Source: Nitrospiraceae bacterium
GTDB lineage: Bacteria; Nitrospirota; Nitrospiria; Nitrospirales; UBA8639
DNA: 10,867 nucleotides
Assembly (NCBI GenBank): GCA_003523945.1
Contig: DOFS01000636.1
Coordinates: 1 to 10,867, forward strand
Direction: 5' to 3'
The notes under the pieces were generated by a model that ran no database searches, was not told the DNA's origin, and saw only the letters and a program-made list of their open reading frames with translations. Below are positions 5,869 through 10,867 of the stretch, one piece after another (the first letter of the stretch is position 1; every line of letters starts with the position of its first letter). Position numbers and translations under genes: made by a program.

Positions 5869-5959
5869 CTTACCACCGTGCTTGGCTGATGGGGGAGTAG
5901 ACAAAAGTCTCGTTGGGCATCAGCCTGCATTCACCGCGCTCCCAACCCTACGCAAAGGG

Positions 5960-6523
5960 TCAACGGCTGATCCCATATTCCGATAAAATCTCTGCCAGCT
6001 TGCGCCTCAAATCGCCGTGTTTTAGCGCTGGCATCATGTCCTCCAAGATCGACAATCCTCTTCGACTATTCATTCTTGCCACAACCTCAAGCCTTATGAA
6101 ATATGGCAAAAAATCAGGCGGCCATTGGGCCATCAGGTCTTGCTCGATCGCTCTATAGATTGGCCCCATCAGCCGTTCCGCTTGGGCCACCAGATTGACT
6201 CGGCTTTGCGCTTTCGCCTGGATCTGTGTTTCAACCAGGGTTAACAAATCTTTCTTACTGATCAATTCTGCCTTCAGGCGAGCCGCTTCAAGTTCCTGCT
6301 CCGTCAGCGTGGATTCGGGTTGGGTCCCCGCCAGGACGGATTCCAGGAGTTGCGGCCTGGACTGCTCGAGAGCGTCGAGGCCTTCACCTAGAGCCACGAT
6401 CTCTTGTTCTAAAATATTCTTTTTGTGTCGAAAATTGGTTAGTGTCTCATCGAGCGTTCGCAGGTTGTCCAGGGCTGTTTGACGCGGTTCGGCTGCGGAT
6501 TGCACAGTGGTTGATGGTTTCAT
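5960..6523 (-). CDS. Coiled-coil protein of unknown function
   Basis: A 187-aa protein with AAGGAG about 8 bases before the ATG. Residues about 15-125 have heptad-like Leu/Ile spacing and many Glu, Gln, Lys and Ala residues, interrupted near 60-75 by a Pro/Gly/Thr stretch, so an antiparallel coiled-coil hairpin is likely. The C-terminal 60 residues look globular (LMAQWPPDFLPYFIRLEVV, then a helical end LRRKLAEILSEYGISR). No catalytic or membrane motif is visible. It lies between the proline-rich gene (54-bp gap) and the zinc-ribbon gene. Coiled-coil proteins of this size in phages can be scaffolds or replication accessories, but nothing here decides this. Confidence 0.7.
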   Translation of the reverse strand: MKPSTTVQSAAEPRQTALDNLRTLDETLTNFRHKKNILEQEIVALGEGLDALEQSRPQLLESVLAGTQPESTLTEQELEAARLKAELISKKDLLTLVETQIQAKAQSRVNLVAQAERLMGPIYRAIEQDLMAQWPPDFLPYFIRLEVVARMNSRRGLSILEDMMPALKHGDLRRKLAEILSEYGISR

Positions 6524-6577
6524 GCTGCCTGCTCCTTGATTGAAAGATTAATACTGAATTGGTAATCACCCGCTGAT

Positions 6578-7126
6578 TCAGGAATTAGGTTGAGCCCGCC
6601 GCTCGTAAAAAGGCAGACCACATAGGCCCTTTATGTGGGGCGGTAATTTGGCGTTTTTCGCTTCGCTGGCAATAGCAAAATCATAGAAATCTGCCAGAGT
6701 CTTGAAATCTTTCTTGGCCTCAGAAGAGGCGTTCCAACATTCCACCACCCGCCGCGCCATGTTCGGATCCAAAGAGGTATCCGGGGAGGGTGGTGCTGGC
6801 TTCAGTGGTTCGGGTGTGTGGCTTTGCGCCGCCATAAACCTCGCAGTCATCTCTTGCACTTTCTTTCCAGCATCCATCACACTTTCCTTTTTGGTTGTGG
6901 GCGCACTTGTCGGTTTAGGTGGATTGGCGTGTAGGGCTGGCCTTGGTTGACTCACCGGCGCTTCACCCTTTCGTAATCGGGTCAGTTCATTTTCATAGGC
7001 TGTCTTGAGCGTGGCTTCAATCTGCTGGCTTGAAAAATCTTGTTGCGCCCGCCGCTTGGCCTGTTCGACCAATTGCTTTTTTTCGCTGATCGCCGGGTTT
7101 TTTGGTGATTGGGTGATCAATGACAT
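6578..7126 (-). CDS. Proline-rich hypothetical protein
   Basis: A 182-aa protein starting MSLITQSPKNPAISEKK, with GAAGGGA at good spacing before the ATG. A TTG at 7195, overlapping the previous stop (TTGA), would add 23 residues and is an alternative. The N-terminal 55 residues are a charged helix, followed by a Pro/Lys/Thr/Ala-rich linker (about 55-80 and 105-120). A compact C-terminal segment (NMARRVVECWNASSEAKKDF to CGLPFYERR) follows. The charged ends with a flexible linker suggest an adaptor or DNA-handling accessory protein. It follows the DUF1376-like gene directly. No family recognised. Confidence 0.65.
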   Translation of the reverse strand: MSLITQSPKNPAISEKKQLVEQAKRRAQQDFSSQQIEATLKTAYENELTRLRKGEAPVSQPRPALHANPPKPTSAPTTKKESVMDAGKKVQEMTARFMAAQSHTPEPLKPAPPSPDTSLDPNMARRVVECWNASSEAKKDFKTLADFYDFAIASEAKNAKLPPHIKGLCGLPFYERRAQPNS

Positions 7127-7191
7127 ACGTTTTTCCCTTCGTTGTGATTCGCCCGTGATTACAAATTCAGTCGGCCCCCGTCTCACCCCGC

Positions 7192-7917
7192 TCAAATATG
7201 CGGTGCAGGGTCATCCTCCCCCCAGGTCCCAACGATGGGAGCCGCTCGTTTCGGAGCTTTGATATTTTCGAGAAATTTTTTAACAGCTTCCGGCCGATCA
7301 TCCTGCCCGGCCTCGTCCGACGTTATCGTCGTGGCCGTGACCACGCCGCCAGAAGTGTCATGAGGTCCAGCCCTGTGCCGGTGGTCCAATTCCTCAAGAT
7401 CATCTCTGCCTGAATGCCCGCTGCTCGTTTTTTCTTGCATGGTTTCTGCGTCCTTTTTTTTCTCGTGATCGCTCTTTTCTTTATGAATCTTATTCTTCGG
7501 TAAAGCCTCAGAATAAGATTCAATATAAGAGGATTCCCGGTGGTAACCCGTTGGATGATCCACTGGATGATCCACTGGATGATCCACTGGATGACGTGCT
7601 TTTCCTTTATCCTTCCAGTACTTGCGGGATTTATCGGCCTGCATCTTACGGAAAGCTTCATGATTTCTCATTTGTAAGCGAAGATCCGCGTGTGAAATTC
7701 TGTCGCCGTCAACATCAAACTTTTTCAAGACCTTCATCTTAGATTCAGGGCTAAGGTCGATCCCAATGGTATCGAACTCAGCCATTGATACCGATCCATT
7801 TTTCCAAATTAGACGCTTCACACGCTCCGACACACCGACTTCCGCATTCGTCAAAAACAACCAGTCTGCCAAGTCATCAGTGGCCCAGACCTGATACGCT
7901 GGTGCCTTGCCTTTCAC
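7192..7917 (-). CDS. DUF1376-like protein, phage replication-initiator type
   Basis: A 241-aa protein starting at GTG (7917), with GGTGGA upstream; no ATG is available in frame after the stop at 7948-7950. The N-terminal region (APAYQVWATDDLADWLFLTNAEVGVSERVKRLIW, then a second helical block to residue about 100) follows the DUF1376 pattern: Asp/Leu-Ala-Asp, then Ser/Thr-x-x-Glu-x-Gly, then a Trp. Family members are found in phage replication regions and resemble helicase-loading or initiator proteins. Residues 109-124 are a repeat HPVD-HPVD-HPVD-HPTG, followed by a Ser/Tyr/Lys-rich disordered tail. It lies behind the AlpA-like gene. Replication of the excised element is the likely role, but this is inferred from the family. 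The overlap with a 21-aa frame upstream is described separately. Confidence 0.7.
   Translation of the reverse strand: MKGKAPAYQVWATDDLADWLFLTNAEVGVSERVKRLIWKNGSVSMAEFDTIGIDLSPESKMKVLKKFDVDGDRISHADLRLQMRNHEAFRKMQADKSRKYWKDKGKARHPVDHPVDHPVDHPTGYHRESSYIESYSEALPKNKIHKEKSDHEKKKDAETMQEKTSSGHSGRDDLEELDHRHRAGPHDTSGGVVTATTITSDEAGQDDRPEAVKKFLENIKAPKRAAPIVGTWGEDDPAPHI
7558..7593. repeat. 12-bp tandem repeat, three perfect units
   Basis: ATCCACTGGATG is repeated three times without change, with a fourth degenerate unit (7546-7557) before it. Each unit is almost a palindrome (ATCCA-C-TGGAT) and encodes HPVD on the minus strand. Perfect identity indicates recent expansion by slippage within the coding region. 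Confidence 0.85.
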
Positions 7918-7979
7918 GTCAAATCCACCCGGCTCATCCCGGCCGTATCAATAGCCCAATCAGCGACGTAAAAAGGCAT
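7914..7979 (-). CDS. Possible 21-aa leader or broken DUF1376 N-terminus
   Basis: The short frame MPFYVADWAIDTAGMSRVDLT ends at a TGA that overlaps the GTG start of the DUF1376-like gene (GTGA), suggesting translational coupling. The peptide itself resembles a DUF1376 N-terminus (MP-x-YVADW-x-xDTAGMS). It begins 18 bp after the stop of the AlpA-like gene. Its ribosome binding site is weak. It may be a leader peptide, a decayed duplicate, or the true N-terminus separated by a frameshift. Confidence 0.35.
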   Translation of the reverse strand: MPFYVADWAIDTAGMSRVDLT

Positions 7980-7997
7980 GTATGGCCACTCACTAAT

Positions 7998-8201
7998 CTA
8001 CTTCGAATCGTTCGCCTCTTCACCCAAAGACTTCACCTGAGCTTGGGCCTGCTCCCGCGCCCACTGTCTTAACTCTTCAACATTGACCCGCACCGATCGC
8101 CCATAAATGTAGAGTCCGGGCGTGGTCTTTGGTAGCCGATACATCGTGAATTTACTTAAGCCTAATTCCTTCGCTGCAACACCAATTGTTACGTCTGGCA
8201 T
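7998..8201 (-). CDS. AlpA/excisionase-like HTH protein
   Basis: A 67-aa protein with GGAAGGAGG just before the ATG. Residues 5-22 (TIGVAAKELGLSKFTMYRL) form a MerR-like helix-turn-helix, and GRSVRVNVEELRQWAREQA (34-52) is the wing and C-terminal helix typical of HTH_17 excisionase/AlpA proteins. Such proteins bend DNA at att sites to favour excision or activate int and replication genes. It is the first gene of the long minus-strand run and is preceded by a promoter with operator-like repeats. Which of the two roles it has cannot be decided from sequence. Confidence 0.85.
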   Translation of the reverse strand: MPDVTIGVAAKELGLSKFTMYRLPKTTPGLYIYGRSVRVNVEELRQWAREQAQAQVKSLGEEANDSK

Positions 8202-8246
8202 GTTCTCCTCCTTCCTGGTTATGCCGCTCATTGCTCTCTTTCGCCA

Positions 8247-8275
8247 GACATACCTAAGAGTGGCAAACCAGTCAA
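8247..8275 (-). promoter_or_regulatory. Promoter of the AlpA-like gene
   Basis: On the minus strand TTGACT (8275-8270) and TATGTC (8252-8247) are 17 bp apart; the -35 matches at 5/6, the -10 only moderately. GTCAAC (8271-8276) and GTTGAC (8292-8297) form a perfect 6-bp inverted repeat with a 15-bp spacer over the -35, a possible operator. Confidence 0.45.
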
Positions 8276-8404
8276 CGCAACTGTCAGCCGTGTTGACAAA
8301 ATGTTGGGACAGAAAACCCCTGTATTTACGGCGCCTTTAGACGATAGGTGGAACGGTGAGTGCGCGAACGGTTCCGTTATTTTTTCGCGTCACCAGCTCA
8401 AATG

Positions 8405-8419
8405 CGTGTCAATGACACG
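8405..8419. promoter_or_regulatory. Perfect palindrome, operator candidate
   Basis: CGTGTCA-A-TGACACG is a perfect 7-bp inverted repeat around a single base, the form expected for a dimeric repressor site. It lies about 145 bp upstream of the predicted promoter of the AlpA-like gene and next to a DnaA-box-like sequence. Confidence 0.55.
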
Positions 8420-8559
8420 ATTTTCCACACAGATGGGCCGTTCTGAAAGCTGGGAATAATGGCGCTGAAAGAGTGGCAGATTACTGTCTAGGAATAACAG
8501 GCGCACCCATCACGATAATGATTAGGGACCATTGGCCTGAAGGAGGAGTGGCCCACTGC

Positions 8560-9318
8560 CTAGGAATTACGATGTTGATTGGGAGATTGAAAAGGATGGA
8601 ATGGTGGGTTTATGCGCGACTCGATTTCTAACAATGGAAGGCTCAATTCGGGGCCGGGATGCCATATCGGAATGCCGTCCGATTGGGTGTTTTTAGAAAA
8701 CTTGATGGCGGATTTTTTTGTGATGCCGTGCAGTCTCGCTAGGACCGTGCTCACAAAGCTTCCGATAGATTCCGCTCGCTTAAGATCCTTCTCGGAAAAA
8801 TGTTCTAGGGAAAATTCTGTCACATGCTGGCAAAAACAAGGGACACTTTTTACAAGAGCATCCAAGTCTCGGCCATTGTGTTTCAGCCAACTTACTCTTG
8901 GTTCCACGGCCCCCCGTTGAGGAAACCCTTCACAACGCAGATATTCCTCCAAAATTTCCCTTTGCATGGGGAATGCAGGCTTCCAATGCTCTTCCCGAGA
9001 AGGCTTTGTCTCGGCAATTTCACAAAGCCGTTCCCCAAAATACGCGCCCCGGTCAGAGTCCATGTGCGCCCGCGTGAGGCTCGATCGATCGTTCCACGAT
9101 TCTTCCGCAACCGATAATAATTGAATGGCATGATACGCACGACGCGCAACCGCCGCTTGGTCATCAATAGCACTCAACCGCGTTAGGAGGGCTCGGATAA
9201 TATCGTGCAGAAGGTCCTTGTCGTCGGGAAACCATTTTTCTTTATGCGCCCAGACATAATAGGACAACGTCCTGGCTAGAAGCGGATCCCGTTGTTCGCG
9301 TTTTTTTGGTCTGCCCAT
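8560..9318 (-). CDS. Hypothetical 252-aa island protein
   Basis: The largest island protein without a recognised family. The ATG is preceded by GGGAGGGAAC, and the N-terminus MGRPKKREQRD resembles an AT-hook or basic DNA-contacting segment. The rest appears mostly helical and soluble: residues about 15-110 contain DLLHDIIRALLTRLSAIDDQAAVARRAYHAI and an acidic stretch. A Trp/Arg/His-rich middle follows (PREEHWKPAFPMQREILEEYLRCEG), then FSEKDLKRAESIGSFVSTVLARLHGI and a Pro-rich end. No catalytic motif is evident. It stands alone between the right att region and the control region. Cargo, such as a defence or host-interaction gene, is possible from its position only. Confidence 0.65.
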   Translation of the reverse strand: MGRPKKREQRDPLLARTLSYYVWAHKEKWFPDDKDLLHDIIRALLTRLSAIDDQAAVARRAYHAIQLLSVAEESWNDRSSLTRAHMDSDRGAYFGERLCEIAETKPSREEHWKPAFPMQREILEEYLRCEGFPQRGAVEPRVSWLKHNGRDLDALVKSVPCFCQHVTEFSLEHFSEKDLKRAESIGSFVSTVLARLHGITKKSAIKFSKNTQSDGIPIWHPGPELSLPLLEIESRINPPFHPFQSPNQHRNS

Positions 9319-9757
9319 GTTCCCTCCCTGCAAGGGTCCTGAATGATGGGGAGGGGAGGCACGGCGTTCAGGATTGCGCCGCCAATCGGGTTATAAGGCC
9401 GATTGTTGCCCCCCTTATGAGATTATCGAGTGAATCTGCCGGTCTTTAGGAACCCTCCGCGCCACATGATATTGCTCAACGGGTGATCGCCCCGTAATGG
9501 GGCACCACGTTCGATTTTTGGGGATAGACGGCACCGTCGCCCCCAGGTCAACTTGCCATCGGGTGAGAGTCGGCAATTATGATCATTGAAAAAAATTGTC
9601 ATGTTTTTGTCATGTGACTTTCACTATCCTCCTGTATTCTGTCGTTGCTTGCCGTAGCGTAGCGTAACAGGGTAGGATAAGAAAGTGCCCATGAATACAG
9701 GCGAAAACGCAACAATGAATGACTGGAAGCTACGGGAGCCAAATACGCCTCGCCCCC
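9319..9757. other. Gene-free right end of the island
   Basis: No credible gene in 439 bp. Visible structures are an inverted repeat CAATCGG/CCGATTG (9383-9389 and 9399-9405, 9-base loop), GCCCC/GGGGC (9489-9493 and 9499-9503), GACGG/CCGTC (9527-9531 and 9534-9538), and the right arm-site candidate at 9596-9618. This fits an attP arm with several bound proteins. Confidence 0.55.
9596..9618 (+). repeat. Right arm-type site candidate
   Basis: It matches 1102-1124 at 22 of 23 positions in the same orientation and again contains two TTGTCA motifs 11 bp apart. It lies 139 bp inside the attR core, whereas the left copy lies 95 bp inside attL. Confidence 0.65.
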
Positions 9758-9815
9758 TTCAGGGTCTAGCGCCCTCCGGGGTGTGCGGGTTCAAATCCCG
9801 CCTTCGGCACCATCT
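9758..9815 (+). repeat. attR core; 3' tRNA-Leu fragment
   Basis: Identical over 58 bp to 949-1006. It holds the anticodon loop, variable arm, T arm and ACCA end (9809-9812) but no 5' half, so it cannot make a tRNA. The T-rich host sequence beyond it (from 9816) was presumably just downstream of the tRNA before insertion. Confidence 0.95.
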
Positions 9816-9940
9816 TTCTTAATTTTTTCATTTTTTTCCAAGCCATTTACACATAATTTTTCATCTTCACACTACCTGATACATGAAAACTCAGTAGCAT
9901 GGGAATAGTAGAAGAAAAGCATTCACACAGGAGGAACAGC

Positions 9941-10246
9941 ATGAAAGCGGGAATCCTTTTAACAGTCTTCTGGTTGATTCTTTTCTCCGGATTAGCATTT
10001 GCCCAGGGTGATGAAAACATGGGACCGAAGTGTCAGAAATTAGCGCATGAATTTTCAGAAGATCCAAACTCCCTCAACGAAATGGAACTCACCCAACTAC
10101 AGTTCTGTGTGACCCAAACCATTGAACAACGACAGAAAACCAATCCTCCAGACCTGCTTAGAGGGACCATTATTGAGCCCCCCATGTCTTCCAATCCCTC
10201 AGACCCGAATACCCAGGCTCCCTCCCAACCTTCAGATATACAATAA
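9941..10246 (+). CDS. Small secreted hypothetical protein
   Basis: A 101-aa protein starting MKAGILLTVFWLILFSG, with CAGGAGGAACAGC before the ATG; a start at 9899 would place a charged segment before the signal. Residues 1-21 are a signal peptide with a likely cleavage after AFA. The mature part is acidic and Asn/Gln/Pro-rich, with two cysteines (about residues 30 and 56) that could form a disulphide, and a Pro/Ser-rich disordered tail. It is the first gene of the right chromosomal flank, probably acting in the periplasm or outside the cell. No family recognised. Confidence 0.75.
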   Translation: MKAGILLTVFWLILFSGLAFAQGDENMGPKCQKLAHEFSEDPNSLNEMELTQLQFCVTQTIEQRQKTNPPDLLRGTIIEPPMSSNPSDPNTQAPSQPSDIQ

Positions 10247-10303
10247 TTAAAAGACGCCCGGAATCCTTTTCCATAAGGACTTAAGAAATTCCCATGTAAA
10301 AAG

Positions 10304-10318
10304 GGTAAAATTTTTACC
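10304..10318. promoter_or_regulatory. Short palindrome after the secreted-protein gene
   Basis: GGTAAAA-T-TTTTACC is a perfect 7-bp inverted repeat around one base. It is AT-rich with almost no loop, so it is a poor terminator; a protein-binding site is as likely. The rest of the gap 10247-10526 shows nothing else clear. Confidence 0.35.
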
Positions 10319-10526
10319 TTCACCCCAACCACAACATTTCTTCCTTCGGGCTGTCAGTTGCATGAAATCATTCGCCATAGCTGGAGATCCCGTCCAGATG
10401 GGTGTTGTTATTCACCTGCAAACACAGGAACCATGTAGAAACTTTTGATACGACTTTTGAGGAATGGAACACCCCTCTTCGCCCGCTTAATCTGGCAGAT
10501 CACAAACAATAATCCGGGAGGTGGTC

Positions 10527-10706
10527 ATGTGGATAGATGAAATGGATACTATTCAAACGTGGGTAAATGGGGAAGAAGTCATTCTCAAAAAATCCGGCCG
10601 AGAGTATTCCTACCGGCCGGCTAATGAAACCGGCGATTGGTTAAAGGGCCTTCCGGAGGGGATGGTGTGGGCCGATGCTCAAACCCTCTTTGACGATTCT
10701 CTGTAA
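10527..10706 (+). CDS. Hypothetical 59-aa protein
   Basis: A 59-aa acidic protein, MWIDEMDTIQTWVNGEEVIL..., with GGGAGGTGG directly before the ATG at 10527. It appears to be a small beta-rich soluble protein without signal or metal motif (WVNGEEVILKKSGREYSYRP, then DWLKGLPEGMVW). It belongs to the right chromosomal flank. Function unknown. Confidence 0.65.
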   Translation: MWIDEMDTIQTWVNGEEVILKKSGREYSYRPANETGDWLKGLPEGMVWADAQTLFDDSL

Positions 10707-10867
10707 TCCTTCTACGCTTGGTTCAGCCTGAGGCCTTCCTCCTATTTCCCCCGGAACAGTCAAGCCGTCCAACCACCTCACCCGACATCGCTGAACATTC
10801 GAAAACGCTGTTGACCTTGAATTGAATTTCGCAAGGACAACTAGATCCTTAATTCATGTCTTTCGAA

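Larger units (their letters stand above)
8202..8559. other. Gene-free control region upstream of the AlpA-like gene
   Basis: No credible gene lies in this stretch. It holds the promoter and inverted elements at 8247-8298, a 7-1-7 palindrome at 8405-8419, a DnaA-box-like TTTTCCACACA at 8421-8431, and diverged direct repeats near 8471 and 8546. This density of sites suggests the main control region of the element. Confidence 0.6.

Noticed and set aside
5181..5930. One 249-aa minus-strand protein covering the zinc-ribbon and HTH genes
   Set aside because: Its first 88 residues read the zinc-ribbon gene in another frame and look random; the better ribosome binding site and the motifs support separate small genes.
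7546..7593. Short CRISPR-like array
   Set aside because: The units are only 12 bp, tandem without spacers, and in frame inside a coding region.
8293..8326. Plus-strand promoter starting with TTGACA
   Set aside because: No -10 element stands at an acceptable distance (the nearest candidate is 22 bp away) and no plus-strand gene follows.
9758..9812. Second tRNA-Leu gene
   Set aside because: Only the 3' part from the anticodon loop is present; the acceptor 5' strand and D arm are missing.

Overview
The window holds a complete small integrative element of about 8.8 kb inserted in a bacterial tRNA-Leu(CAG) gene, with host chromosome on both sides. The tRNA (917-1003) is intact. A 58-bp exact copy of its 3' part, starting at the first base of the anticodon loop, lies at 9758-9815. 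Together the copies (949-1006 and 9758-9815) mark attL and attR. The host is a Gram-negative-type bacterium of moderate GC with clear AGGAGG-like ribosome binding sites. I cannot name the genus from sequence alone; Nitrospirota would be a guess.

Left flank (1-916): the 3' part of a gene with a coiled-coil stretch followed by a helicase-like Walker B segment, then the tRNA with a good sigma70-type promoter (877-905).

Island, left part (1049-3171, minus strand): a five-gene operon from a recognisable promoter (3214-3242). It runs through a 48-aa ribbon-helix-helix (RHH) protein, two small unknown proteins and a second RHH-like protein to a tyrosine integrase with all catalytic residues. A divergent 62-aa RHH-like gene (3284-3472) shares the promoter region, which carries direct repeats that look like an operator.

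Island, middle and right (3549-8201, minus strand): a long co-directional run. It starts with an AlpA/excisionase-like HTH protein, then a DUF1376-like protein of the phage replication-initiator type, a proline-rich protein, a coiled-coil protein, a zinc-ribbon peptide, an HTH protein with an apparent frameshift, and a possible 53-aa peptide. After an AT-rich repeat-bearing gap (4728-4996, with repeats continuing to 5054) come a protein resembling phage HK97 gp10/tail-completion proteins, another zinc-ribbon peptide, and a truncated GT14 (Core-2/I-branching type) glycosyltransferase fragment translationally coupled to it. A separate 252-aa protein of unknown function (8560-9318) and a gene-free right end with inverted repeats complete the element.

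Taken together (integrase, AlpA-like regulator, DUF1376-like protein, gp10-like protein, many tiny DNA-binding proteins, no capsid, portal, large terminase or conjugation genes), the element looks like a phage satellite or a heavily reduced prophage rather than a complete phage or a conjugative element. This is inference. Integrase arm-site candidates sit at both ends, and a DnaA-box-like site plus repeats near 4777-5054 could be a replication origin.

Right flank (9816-10867): a 101-aa secreted protein of unknown function and a 59-aa hypothetical protein.
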